Source: Ceratodon purpureus
Taxonomy: Eukaryota; Streptophyta; Bryopsida; Pseudoditrichales; Ditrichaceae
Length of the DNA: 64,000 nucleotides
NCBI GenBank assembly: GCA_014871385.1
Contig: CM026431.1
Span: forward strand, 6,380,842 to 6,444,841
Direction of reading: 5' to 3'
Shown here: in pieces, positions 45,554 to 59,300 of the stretch
Layout: each line of letters opens with the position of its first letter
How positions within the stretch are numbered: position 1 is the first letter of the stretch
Program-made: the position numbers and the translations under genes
The notes under the pieces: generated by a model
Database searches by the model: none
What the model saw: the letters and a program-made list of their open reading frames with translations, nothing else
What the model was told of the DNA's origin: nothing

Positions 45554-48324
45554 CAAGAAGTCTATTCAATTGCAGAATCTCAATCATCAAAAGAATGTGT
45601 AGGCTTAATTGCATATATTGGAGGATTTTATTGATTGAAATGAAGTACATTTTTTTTTTATACCCTTTAAAACAAGATCTATACATACTGTTTTTTCTTA
45701 AAAGTGGATGTTTTGCTCCATTGAGGTTGTTGACCATTCAAAGGATATCATGTTGGTTACTATGTGGCTCAAGTAAGATTCTGAGAAAAAACCTGCTGCT
45801 CTGTACAAATTCTTTACCTCACTAAGGTCGACTGTTCTAAAATCACCGCCTTTCATATTTCTAAGATGTAGACCTTTCTTTGGCCACCATAGTTGAAGGC
45901 GAGTTTAGATAGTGGCCAAACTTCGAGACGAGAAGCGTCCCAATTAATGAAATCACAGAAAAGCACAAAGTTTCTCCTCTCGGCCTTCACACTAGAGCCC
46001 AATGTCCAAAGGACGTCCCTTCCAAACGAGCTTAGGTGGCAACACTTTGAGGAAATTATGGCGCCAAGAGTTTCTCGTCTTGACCAAAATTTGAGTCATG
46101 CAAAATGATCAATCCAAACTTTTATCGAGAAGAGACTTTTTTCTTTTCATTAAAATATGCGCAAGAAGACAAGGCTCATGGGCTATTAAGAGCTGGTGAT
46201 GCTCCACTAGCCTTGTCATGTTCTATTTAACCCCTAAAGCATTCGGCCATAAAATCCCAAATTCTGCCTCAAATTTGCCTTGTTTTAGTTCAAGGTAGAA
46301 ATTATGTAAATTTAAACCTATTTAGGAGAATCTAATTGTAGGATCTAGCATCTAACTTGTACATGTACGTGTACACAAAGTTTTAGAATGTAACTCCTCA
46401 CCATTTGGAAGATAATAAGGTTTGAACTTGAGTGAAAAGTTTTTTCTGATCCTGCCTGGCAGGGACAGCCACCCTTCAGAGAGTGAAACAGCCAACTTTT
46501 TGAGATCTTGTGGTTGGAGGCTCTTCAATTTTGGGTTCTAAAGTGAATTGGGAGTATGCTAAAAACATTTGAAGACAATACAACACACATAAGCATTGGA
46601 AAACCACACTTCTAGTGACGGAAGTCAAATGAAATGCATATATACTACCTCTTTTTCCACACTACAAATGCCTAAGAAATCCATCTATTTTTTGAAATCC
46701 GAACGGTGTATACATGCATCTGTATGGAAAAGAAATTTTAGTGGGAAAAATCTAAAAAATAAATAAATACAAAATAGATATGAATTTTACAGTGGTTTAG
46801 GAGGAGAAAATGGTGAAGGAAAAAATGGTTGACAAAGATGACCCAATCACTGTAGATCTGTGTAACAGTTTTTATAAAACTTGGAACTTTGACTGAATAT
46901 TTCTCAAGATCCGTACGGTCAAAATTTACAAAACTTGGTACGCAAACTAATTGGATGGCTCTAAACAAGATCCTACGGTTGGATTTTTCAAATTAAAGTT
47001 TTAATAAAATTGTGAAACGATTTCAAAAAGGATCATTTGGAAGTCATTGTAGACTGTCATAGATTTGGTACACCACTCCCATCGGCCACAAACCTGCCCT
47101 AGCTGCCCTGAATTGAATTTTGATCTTTAAACATTAATTATTTCTTAACTACGGGCCCGATGAAAGTGAAATTTGGTCTTGTTAAAAAGATATGACAATT
47201 TCCCATGATGTGCCAAAGTTACAGCCACATCCAGTAAAATTTGATTCACAGGGAGCCTGACATGACCTTAAATCATACCAAAACTGTTGAGTTGATGCAT
47301 TAGGGGTTAATAAACCTTTTGATAATCAATGGGTTTAGACCACTGTTGTCAAAAAATAAGCTGAATTTTAATCACTCATAACTTTGTCATAACAATGTAG
47401 AATTTGTTGAAATTTTTCCACATATTCTTCATTAGTTTTTACACCTTCCCTATTTTTTTAGAAGTTTTTGATTTGATTTGATTTTCTGTAAATGTTTGAT
47501 CATTTGGATCATATGTCTTGGCGTGTGGCCTTCTCCTTTGAGCCTTCACACTATGCCCAGCCAAAGCCCCCAAGTGGATTATTTTAAGATAAATTTTCAG
47601 CCCAACGGGCTTCTCCTCTCGACCTAGTTTGGGACAATGGAATCATACTTCTCCTCTCGAATTTGGCACTGAACCGACCCTAAGATCCAAAACCACCAAT
47701 TGAACAATTCAAAATGACCAATCATTGCAAAGAAAAACGTGGTGGTTTTGAATATCATCATGAATGAAAATTAGTACCACATGGTGTGACAATGAAAAAA
47801 CCTATAGATCAGGTTTGGGTCACAAAGTACTTTTGCCTTTATAAATTCATATCTATTTTAGTATTGGGAAAAAATTCTAATTTTTTTTTCTCATTATATA
47901 AGTAAACAACTTTCCCACATGGGAAAAATATATCCAAAAACAACCCTTCAAAAAAAGAAGAAGCTCATAATCCTTAAGTTGGTGGTTTTAGGCCAGTCGA
48001 CCTTATTAACGTGCTGTGTTACTCAGTACCTCAGTGAAAAACTTCCGTAGTGTAACTCCAGAACTATCGAGAGCAGGGACTGTCCGACTGTCCCTTGCGA
48101 CGACGACAAGTAGGAAACTTTTAAAGTCGTCACGAGCAATTCAAATGCCTTGCAAAAGCCCCAAAAAGTAAAAAGTAGGCGGGTAAAAGGCGAGCAGAAG
48201 CGGTCGGGGAAGGAAAGGACTCTGCTCGTCTTCCCTCCCCCGCACTCCGGCCCATTCCTGGCATTTTGAATTCCCGTTTTTGATCCAGTCTTTTCAGCCT
48301 GCCTTCACAGGAACGCATACTCAC
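45554..48324. other. Repeat-like spacer, no gene recognised
   Basis: Short frames only. The phrase CTTCTCCTCTCG and nearby GCCTTCACACTA-type words recur near 45970, 47530, 47610 and 47650, hinting at old repeat copies too diverged to bound. No RNA gene was seen. Confidence 0.4.
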
Positions 48325-48494
48325 CTAAAACCGTCACTATAATCCAAAACCGTCAATATGTACTCCATTTCTACACCTAAGTCTTCGTATCTACGTTTTT
48401 CGTAGATGGTGTTGGATTTGGGGTAGAGTAACGGATTTAGGTCTCCATCCTCGACGTCTGTGTCTCTGCGGAGTTGCAGGCTCTGCGTCGCCAT
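48325..48494 (-). CDS. Possible first exon of a divergent gene
   Basis: M-A-T-Q-S-L-Q-L-R-R-D-T-D-V-E-D-G-D-L runs to a strong donor (TTTTAG/GTGAGTATG). The composition is protein-like, but I find no continuing exon to the left and no family. It may instead be a chance frame in the upstream array of the WDR62-like gene. Confidence 0.25.
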
Positions 48495-48504
48495 GGCTTT
48501 CACC

Positions 48505-49470
48505 TGCTGCTCGCTCCAATTGCATGTGTTTTCGCAGGAGGCACTCCGGACGTTTTCTTTCAATCATCAGGTTCTTACAGCAATCAGAGTGGAGCGTATT
48601 CTATTTCTATTTCTCTTTTTTGATTTAGAGTAGCTTCGCCGTTTTGAGCTCTCCCGGGCCTCTGCCTCTTACTGCTACGGCCTACTTCTGCTGCTCTAAT
48701 TTGCACGCAATCTCGCAGGTGCAATGGATGCATTAGTGTAGTGGTTAGAAAGGAGCGCATTCTTCTGTTAGAGCTCTTTTTAGTTCGGTCCCGGGTTCAC
48801 CTGTCAAGCTCTCGCGGCGCTTCGTTGTCTGTATAGGAGTACGTGCGCCTCGCCTCGGCATTTTACTGCTGGTCTAATTTGCTTGCTATCACGCAGGTGC
48901 TTCGCCGGACGGCTTGCTTTAGTCATCTGGAGAAAGCGTATTTTTCTTTTGATCAGCGCATTTTTTTATTTCGTCCTGGGTTTACCTTTCAAGCTTCCCC
49001 AGCGCTTAGTTGTCTGTTCAGTGTTGCGCGTGCCTGTGTCTCACGGCCTTCATCTTTTGTTCTAATTTGCAGCCAATCACGCAGGTGCTTCCCCGCCTTC
49101 TTGTGGTCATCGGGACAGAGCACTCTCTGGCTTCACCTTTCAAGCTCTCGCGGCGCGTCCTTGTCTTTGTTGTAACTCAGTACCTATGCCTCTGCAGGCT
49201 CTGTCTCGGCCAGGCCTTCAACTGCCGCTCTGATTGAATTATCGCGCACGTGCTTCTCCACCTTCTTTCCGTTATCGCGAGGGAGGCGTTCCTATTTCAG
49301 CTCTGGCTTTCTTGTAAGTGTCGGCTCTTTGCGCTTGTGTTGTTTTCTTCTCGTCAGTTCTTCTGTGATTTTGGAGTTAATGGAACTTCAATCGCTGCTC
49401 TGATTGAATTATCTCGCAGGTGCTCCGCCTTCTTACAATTATCAAGAGGGAACGCACTCTACTTTAAGTT
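48505..49470 (+). repeat. Degenerate tandem array, about 164-188 bp units, six copies
   Basis: A block of the form CTCTAATTTGC...ATC-CGCAGGTGCTTC recurs with its CGCAG core at about 48533, 48714, 48892, 49080, 49244 and 49414. Between them, words such as TTTCAAGCTCTCGCGGCGC, GGCCTTCA and GAGGGAGCGCATTC recur in order. The units are old and diverged. The array lies in the 5' region of the WDR62-like gene. Confidence 0.8.
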
Positions 49471-49526
49471 CTGTCCTTGTAAGGCCCGGCTCTCGGTGCT
49501 CATGTTGTTGGAAGAAAGCACTACTT

Positions 49527-50090
49527 CTTGAAAGGAAGTTTGTAGAATAAGCATATGATGGAGGAGTAACAGATTTAGAACGGGTTTAGAAATGCACCAT
49601 TTCTACCATGCTCCTCTGTATTTCTCATGTTTGTGTGGGAGCCTTTGCTCTGTATCGCTCCTCGCTTCTGTTCATTATTTTGAAGGCCTTCTTGCCTATG
49701 AGCTACAGAGGAAGCAGCAACAACTGTTAGCACGTTTCTAGTTAGTTTTCTTTCATTCTGGAGTTAATGGAGCCCTTGTTGCGTAGGAGCTCTTTTGCTC
49801 TATTTTGACGATTTATTTGTCTCTTTAAGAATGGCGATGCTTAATAGACGCTGGATGTTTAATTGGAAGAGATCTTAACCTCTCGAAAGGAAAATTGTAG
49901 AATAAGTATATTAGGAAAAACCAACAGGTTTAGAAGGGGTTTAGAAATGCACCGTTTCTTGTACGCTTCTTTGTATTTCTCATATTAGCGTTCTAGATTT
50001 TCTTTTCTTTTCTGATCGTCAATTCGGTTGATTATTTTGATAGACTTCCTGCCTTTGAGTCGGCGTACACTGAAAATAGCAACAACAATA
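49527..50090 (+). repeat. Two diverged copies of an approximately 356-bp unit
   Basis: GAAAGGAAGTTTGTAGAATAAG...GTTTAGAAATGCACC at 49527-49630 recurs at about 49880-49985, and CCTTCTTGCC...AGCAACAAC near 49690 recurs near 50045, so a larger unit was duplicated head to tail next to the array upstream. Confidence 0.7.
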
Positions 50091-50351
50091 CTTAGGGAGT
50101 CTCCGTAGAGATACCTTTGAGACTTGACAATTGACATGAAAACAGCTAATGCAGTTAATTCGTGAGCGAGCCATAGCCTGTCTCTGATCAGAAGCGTCTA
50201 TTCCAGTTCAATGAGACAGCACGAAACTGTTGCAAACAATATTAATGTCTTCACGGGGTTTAAAAACCTCAAATTGTTGCAGGATGTCTCCGATTACACC
50301 AGGTTGAACTCGCATTGAGCAAATCATCTACATTCATACAATCTAAGCAAT

Positions 50352-53300
50352 ATGAGGCTCATCAAACGGAAGCCTAGAAAGCCAGATGGTTGTGGAAAAG
50401 TAATTGCTTCTTACTACCTTTACTTGATTTCGATAACGTGAGAATTTGCGAGCTGTATATGTAAATAAAAATGTGTGCGCTCCATCCTTGTCGAGAATGC
50501 AGATCCTCTTAGCCGCTGATCTTGTGATGTTTTAAGATATATATGTTTTTCCGTTCAGTTTGTAGAAAATTTGGCTGAGTTTAGCATCTTTGAAGATCTG
50601 ATTGAGGCTGAATTCTGCATATTTCGTAATACTCCTTGTAACGAAATTGTGCAGCTTGAACTAGAAAGAATCATCGGCTTGACAACAACAACTCCAAGTG
50701 GATTAGCATGCAACGGTGTCAACGACGAACTAGCATACATTGCCGGCTGTGTGATAGTGATTTACAATGCGAGGACCAACTGCCAGACTCATTTTTTTAC
50801 GGCCCGTGGAACTCCCAAACCCTTTTCATGCGTGGCATTCTCGAGTCAGGGGGGGAAGTTTATTGCTGCTGGAGAGGTATTTTACTCAAAATTCTCAAGT
50901 GATCATCTGTTAAACTAAGTAGTATCTCATCTTTCATAACCCTAAACAGATTTTCTTAACATGTCAAATTCTAGAACCTAGTGGGAATCCGCTGTACTTC
51001 TCAACCAACTCCCTCGCACAGGAGTTAGAACGTATGTCCATAGTCTTTACGTCGTGACGATTTAGGACCTTCATTCTTACATGCCTTCCTATCTAACTGC
51101 AGTCAGGGCACCAACCAGCAGTTGTAGTTTGGGAGGTTGCCACGGGCACCTGCATTGCTGAAATGAAGACACACAAGTACGGAGTGTCATGCGTTGAATT
51201 TTCCCCCAATGGTGAGTTCACGTGTGAGAACAGATATTTACAAATTCATATGATTGGGCTGTTTAAGAACGTTGTGCTGGAGTGGACTAGATTTTCTCAT
51301 GGAAGGGGAGAAAGCGACTTTAACCTTATTTTTGGCAATTCATGTTCTGCCTCTTGCTGTTATGGAAGGTGGAAAAAGTCTTACCTCTGACGAATGAATT
51401 GCATATTACAATTTACAGGTAAGCACTTGGTTTCACTTGGTCTACCTCATGATGGATATGTGTGCCTTTGGGATTGGAAAAGTGGTGCTCTGCTCATGAA
51501 AACTCGAGCAGCATCTAGTTCTTTGGCACCGTCCACTCTACACTTCGCCACGGATGGCAGCTATTTTGTGTCTGGTGGCGCCAAACATCTCAAGCAATGG
51601 ACGATTGGAGGTCCTCGGGCAAGATCGTCTGGGATGACCACCAATCCTGGAATGGATGCTAGACCTATTAAATTGGGCAGCCAGAAAGAGAGTATGTTTG
51701 TCTCTCTGTCATCCGCAGCCGCCTCAAAAGAACATACTGCCGGATCTCCTGCATGTCACGCCATTTATGCATTGACAGCTTCTGGTGATTAACAACTCTG
51801 GGCTAGTCGATTCCATTTTGTTTTTCTCCAGCTTTCGTAGTTGAACAAGGCACTTGTTATATTCCTTCCTGTAGTTTGTAATTGGTAGTCTAGGCAGGTT
51901 TGAGGGTTGCTAACATTGAAGACCGATTTTTGCACTTCTGCAGGTGTTCTTTGTCTTCTCCATCGTGGGCTGGCTATCGAAAAATGGGTTGATTTACAGG
52001 TAGATGCTTCCACGAAGCGATGCTTCCACGAAGCGATGCTTCCATGAAATATTTGGATCTCAATGTAGGATTAGGTCATTCTTCCAAACACTAGGTTTGA
52101 CTAGTATGGTGCCTGCTGAGGAACCAATGCTATGCTTTGTATTGTTGAGTCCAATTAATTTGAGCCTGCAGTTCTCTTAGTAACAACTGTACTTTGGTGA
52201 CCAGGTGCGAAAGGCGTATGCATTGACCGTCTCAGAGGGTTATGTAGCTTGTGCATGTGCCGATGGCACAGTACGCATTTTTTTGGAAGGCAGTCTTGAG
52301 TATTCTGCAACTCTTCCCCGTCCTGCTCCCTACGGTTATCATGGCCTTACAGACGTCAACGTTGGTGCTTACTTGGCCTTAGGGAATCGTGTAACAGCTG
52401 GAATCAAATTTCCAGATGCTATTGCCTGTACTTATCTTCAACAAGGTCAAAAGATTGGTAAGTGTTCTACTCTTACTCGGAATGGATATCGAAACCAATT
52501 AAGGTGACACGCATAAAATGAGTGTAGTATGGATTATTGTTAATTTTTACACAAAATACAATTTCATACTTCTAGTTTTGTGTGCTAGGTTCTAATCTTA
52601 CAAGAAATCTGCTTTTGGATGTGCAGCTGTTATTTATGATGATCATAGCTTGTATGTGTGGGATGTTCAGAGCTACGCGAAGGTCCCTATCTAACCAACT
52701 ATACCTCTTCTGCTTGTTTAAATACTGGTTTCTTCAATTTGTTGTTGTGTTATGTGGACAGTGAATGGATGAAGTTGCATATATTGTCTTAACATCGTCG
52801 AATGTAGAAACTCTACGGTTTAAGTAGGTTTATTTGCTTTCAACTCCTTACAGTTGCCACCCTTGCATCAAGTACTGACAGGGTGACATGTATCTTGCAT
52901 ACATGTTCTAATGCCTGTTTGCAGATTGGAAGATACAGCACATTTCTTTCTCACAGTTCCTGCATTTGGGACGTAGTGAGCTTACCTGACCCGTTTCTTT
53001 CAACAAGTGTTGATAGCATGCTCGGTGGGGAAGCCTTCGCAACCTGTTCAGCTGATGGAACCATTCGATTGTGGCACCTAGATCTTGGTCAATTGGACAC
53101 TCCTAAGGTTTCGCCCATCTACTCTTCGAATGACAACGCTCAGCAACAAAATGTGTACAGCAAAGATATTTTGGGGGTTCTCTACATAGGTTTGACGCTA
53201 CCACTGTTGTCTTCACGTATAATAAGGATAAAATCGTTACCGACTTTAGTTCCTGCAAACAAATTCCATAATCTGTGTTTGGGGTTCCTGCTCGTAATAA

Positions 53301-56300
53301 TGTACATACTTCCATCAATCCTTGCTCTTTGGTAAATATGTTATTAAGGTCATCGATGACTTGTGATTTTAATGTTGGACTTGATTGTCATTGGGTCTGT
53401 TCGTACTTCTTGGTCGAAAACCGAATGTTTTATACAGTTGCTAACAGTTTACAATGCACAACATCTTCTGCAGGTCATGATTGCATACGACTTGTTCGGT
53501 TCTAATGGATTTCGTCTGGCTGCAGATACTTTAGGAGAGCAGAAAGAGAAGCTTTCCACTACCGATGCAATTGAAGAACCAGTTGATACAACTTCTGTTG
53601 GATTTCGTTCCATAACTGTCAGCCCTGATGGGAGCCACCTCGCAGCTGGTGACAGCAGTGGAAACCTTCGCATTTATGACCTCAATAGTCTGCTCCTACA
53701 TAGGTTCCAGGTACAAAAAGCTATCATAAACCTTGATAATCTTTGTAGCAACGATAAAATCGACGACGGCCAAGATTTTTAAGGTGGATTGCAAGTCTAC
53801 ATTATTTCAGTAAAATAGTAGTCAGGATATATCAGAAGTGGCTTAACTTCCTCCGAGTAATCTGTGCACAAACTCTTACCATCCGCCAGATGTATTTCAT
53901 TAATGTTTATTTTTAATTTGCAAATTTTTCGGTATTCTGGTTTAGAGTTCAAATCATCTCAGTGAATCTCATTTTAAAGTTGATCTATGCAGGAAGCGCA
54001 TGATGCAGAAATCCTATCATTATGCTACACCACAGTTGCCAATGAAAACCATTCTTGCAATGCAGATCCCTTAACCAGTTCTTTACTGGCTTCTGGAGGG
54101 CGTGACCGACTAATTCATATCTATGATGTGAACAGGTGACTCAATTTCTGTAGGCCATACACCTCCTGCAACAACGTTTTGGTGAAGTACTGTTAAGATT
54201 CAAAGTTATTTATCATTGATGTTTGAGCCTAAAAAATAAGCATAAAAGTGTAAAGGTTTGACTTCAGGAGAATTCCTCAATTAATTTCGGTTCTGCAATG
54301 TACTCGTGAGGTAGGAGTTTTGACCTGATGCGTTCCCTTCATAAATGTGCGTTTGTAGAGACTATGATGTGGTGGAAACATTGGATGACCACACTGCATC
54401 GATTACCACAGTCAGATTCGCTTGCAATGGGTCGAAATTGCTAAGCTGCAGTGCTGACAAGTAAGTGTATGACAGCTACTTTGATCTAGACTTTTGACAC
54501 GATTATACTACTTTAACAGCTTCGATAATACAGTGCCTTCATTTGAATCTCGTTGATTGTAGCACAGTCGATTTGATTGGACAGTGTCTGCTTGAATGGG
54601 CCAAGTTTCTCCTCTGTGTACCCTCAGATCATACCTGGGCAGTTTAGCATTTCGCATCTACTTGCTAATTGTTTGAATGGCTGTTTGTGCCAGGTCAGTG
54701 GTGTTTCGAGATGTTGCAGTGTCTTTGTCGGGATGCAAGACGTCGCGTTATCATCAGGAGATTGCGACACGAGGCACTATCTATGACATGGATATAGATG
54801 CTTCTGATAAGCTCGTTGTTTCAGTTGGTCAGGTCTGGCTTTTGCGATTTGTCGGTCGGAGCTGTGTTGATTGTCTACTTCAAATAACAAGTGATTTTTT
54901 TCTGTTCTTTTTAAGTCGCCGCAAATCGAAGAGGAACTATAATTCACATAGATATCAACCACGAATTTTCAAATCCGTAGCTTGTGATCTTAGTATACAT
55001 TTTATTCATATGTTTTCAAAGTATATAACACCAGGTCTCATGTTGTTATCTGCTCCTGGTGCAGGAAAAGAAAGTAAACATCCTCAGCTTAGCAAGTGGT
55101 AAGCCCGTGCGATGTTTCAAACCTGAGGGTGACATCGGAGAGCCTATCAAGGTAAACTACAACTCCTGAGTAGCAAGCCTCACGAAGACTTGATTTGAGT
55201 CCAAGAGAAACAGTAAGACCAGAGTGTCTTTTTTAGTCATGTGTGATAAATGATGTTACATGCGTCTATAGACAGATTCTTACTAAAATTGGTTTGTTAT
55301 TAAATGTAGGTACGGATGGATCCAAGTGGCGCGTACGTGGTGTGCTCGCATTCGGACAGATGCATGCGTATTTACAACTTCATAACTGGGGAACCTTTAG
55401 TCGAAGCGTCAGGCCATGCCGAAGTGATAACCGGAGTGGCGTTCCTTCCCGATTGTCGGCGTCTCGTCTCTGTGAGTTTCCTGTCAGATATATTGGCAAA
55501 ACCAATTTTAAACTACTTCAAACATCTAATACATCATAACATATGGAGGTGTTTACCCTTTGGGTTAACATAGGGAAATGGAAATTATGAATACTTGGCA
55601 ATGGCATGGCCGTTAAGATTCGTTCAATAGAGGTGGTTTGAAAAGTGGATCTTGACAAAAAAGATCTCTTTAGATACATTTTCGAAAAGTCAAACCCCCA
55701 TTCTTCAAGTATGTCACGATGGTTAACTATCAGATTTGTCTCTCCAGTGTAATGTCGCGCTCACGATGAATCAAGAGTTTAGATTGTGCATCTCCCTTTC
55801 AAGATTTTTTAGTCTAGTAAACTAAAGTTTCTGGTAATCAATTTTGAATGATGTGCAATGATACAGGTAAGTGGTGATAGCTGCATTTTCGTGTGGCGGC
55901 TTCCATTAAATCTTTCACGGGCCATGCGTAAACGTTGCAGCATTATAGCTGATTCCCGCCCGCCTCTTAAAACGCTTAAATCATCCGTGCCACGGTCAAA
56001 TATAAATGAGGTCCCCAGAGCTGCAAAGATGCCTCGTGTTCACCAATTGAAAGGAGGATTTATGGATGACACATCCGCTCTTTCAGAGTCCGTGGCGACT
56101 GACGAGAATGTCTGTCTCACTAAGCATGGAGAAAATGCAGCTGAGATAGCTGGAAGAGACTGCCAGAATGCGGATGCCTCATGTACAGAGACGGAAGGAA
56201 CTGAGGTATGAGCTGCACTTAAAATACTCGGCTTGGTTCAATCATTAAGTCCGAAATGCTCAAAAATACTGTGGTGGTTTCTGCCTTCAAGCGGGACGTC

Positions 56301-59300
56301 AACAATTGTTCTTGATGGTTTCTTGATTATCATTATCGGATTAGTAGAACATGTGATGAAATGCGCGATTGCATGTTTCTGAATTTTCCATAAAATTACG
56401 AATCTTTTTAAGACGGATATGGAGCTCTTCCATCAGAAATGTAATATCTTCTGATACTCTTAATTTGGTGCTCAGGCTGGAGAATTGACTCCTGCAGCTT
56501 TCAAGTTCAGTGTATCAAGGCTCCCCCCATGGGCTCAAGCGAAAATCGTACTTGATGCTGAAGCCCCCACTTCCGGAGGCAATGAGGGACCTGTTGTCAC
56601 GGGAGATAATAAAAAGTCATTCCAATCTCGATGGGCAGAGGTACTAAGAAAGCTGCATTTTAACACCTACACTTGACATTGGCAAGTCCTTGCCAAATCC
56701 TTCACCTCAAAATCATTAGTAAAGGAAATAATGTTTCGATTTAGTTGTCGTGTCGAACATGTTCTCACTTAACGCGTCATCATTCATTTTACAGCGCTTG
56801 GGTCGTGAAGGATACAAGCTTTTCTCTGAATTCATGGAAGAAGCCACACCGCCAGCAACAATACATGCGAGTGGTTTTGGGGCCAAAAGGCGATTCTCTG
56901 TCGAGGGAGGAGTTGGAGCGGACTCAGACAGTTCTCCTGAAAGCGGGGTCTCTGAGAATCAGAGTAGTCCCACGTCCAGCCCAAGATTGGTCCCCAGGTC
57001 AATCACATATTTTCAAACTAGCAAGCATCGCCATTACCTTCCCCATTTTATTTTATTAGAATTAATCTTATGCATAATTTTTTCACATGGACATGCTGAG
57101 GCATTCATTAATGTATACTCGCCTTTGACCCCAATGTTGATGATAAAATTACTTCTCTTAGGCGGTTATCGTCTAGAATTCTTTGTCCATGTGAGGATAC
57201 CAACAAGAACTTATTAAACCAACTTTTCATTGTTGGCTGGATGCAGGAAGGAGAGTCACTGGACTACAGTTCATACTGTATTTTTGGATGATTCAGATTT
57301 TGATGACATTAGTCCTAAAATCGACCGGCTTCCTCATGGCATCCAGACCCGATATACACAAGCTGAGAGTAAACATGCCAAATCTCCTCAAAGAGCTGAA
57401 CAAAGAAAGCATGAGGGCGAGGACACGGATGATGTCAAGGGAGGACCCTCAGATGACGAAGGAGGCTCTATAGACATCAAAGCTGCTGCTGAGGTTGACC
57501 AATCATCTGTGGAGAGCGAAGAAGATGAAATTGCTGAAGATGATGAGTCCGCCCCTTACCGGGATCTTTTCAGTGCCCACTTTGACAAGCTGGCATCAGA
57601 TCGAAAGGCAAAGAAAATCCACCTTTATTTGTTTCTTACCGGTTCTCTATTTTGTGGACTTCCCTAAAGAAAAGTTTTGGGACACAAAACTCAGTTTCCA
57701 GTGATACGTGTACGAATCAGTGTTCCGTCTGCCGTTTAATTCTTTCTCTGACTTCTCCCGAAATGACAATAATACGCGTATTTTGAACAGGTCAGTGATT
57801 CCGCTAGAAGAAGCTTTTCAGCCCGCTTTTTCGAACAGTCGAACCCGAAGTTGCCTGAACCGTCTCTTGTGGGAAACACGATGGCAAGACGAAGTGATAA
57901 TCAAGGGTTGTTGGAAGACAGTGATATTTCTGAATTGGTCCCAGGAAAGCCATCAGATGCTGAAAAACAATACCAAAAAGTACCTGGACAAGAGGTATTA
58001 AACAAAAATGGTCAGATTTGTTTGATAGTTTGGAGTTCTACCTGGTGTATTATAAGAATAATGTCAAAGCTGTTGCATTGAGTCAGGGAATCGAAGATGT
58101 TCCTTATCCAGATGTGCACGTCTATGTCAGCCCTTTCAATGGTCTTTGACGTTTTAAATTTTGTTTTTTATTTTTTATTTTGATACATAAGGAGATTATA
58201 TTTTTTGACATGTTTTAAATTGTCTGATGTTATTTTGTGATTTTCAGCAGGACACTTGTGAAGTTCAGCTTAAGAATATGACATCGGTCAACTTGGATAA
58301 AACATATTCTTGGACATTGAACCGTGCATTTGGCTCAGAGAAAAGTGGTACGAATGGAGCAGTAGAGACAAGTTCAAATGATTTGCACGTGGAAGGGTTG
58401 TCACAGTTACCACATCTTTTGCCTTCCAGAAGTCCCCCATTGACACAGGAAAGAAGAGGAATTCTTCCACCAAAGCATAACACTGGAACTCCAACACCAG
58501 CTTCAACTCCAGGGATCAAGAATAGACTAGCTTTACCTGCTTTGTCCCCTAAGTTGCAGATGGAAGCCGTAGAAGAGAAGGTTTTCGGCTGTGGTGAGCA
58601 GTCGATTTCCAGTTCAAACCTCGAAGTGGATCGCATAAAGGGAAGAGAGGAGTCAAGCTTCAGTGTTGCCGAAGGGGGTATCCCTTCCAGCAGTGACTTC
58701 GCCCACTCAGGAAACCATGAGATTTTAGCTTCGCCAACTGTGATCGAACCACCAACTTCTTGGAACCAGGTTTCATTACCAGGTTTGGATGGCATCCTTA
58801 AACAATGCGCTCTTTCGTTTGTTGGAAGGACTAGAGGGACTGAGGATCAATCTGAGAAGGTCCAAAAAGGCTCCGAGGAAAATGTGAACGCTTCAACAAC
58901 AGGTATAGCAAGAAGGTTCATAACACGGTTTTGTGCACAAGTTACATTTCTATCAAGATCATGCTTAGAATCTAGCTAAGACGAATGTGTTGCTTGTATA
59001 GTGGAAATTCTTTATCCATCGGTTTTGGTTCGTTTCGAACACTTGTTCTAGACGTCATGTAGCCATCAGCATGGCTTTAGCCGGTCGACATGAAGTGCTT
59101 CTGATGTTACTTATCTTCGGTTTTTACGTTTTATTGTGTAAATCCAGGAGTATCTGCAATGGGCAGCGACATGGACGACCCTTTTCACTCATCGCATTGG
59201 GAAAATTTCAGTGAAAGGTCCACAACAAAAGCGTTACCGCGCCCTGTGGAGGATTACCAAACAGCTCTGAAGGAGCTGATGGATGCAGCAACCAAGGCTT

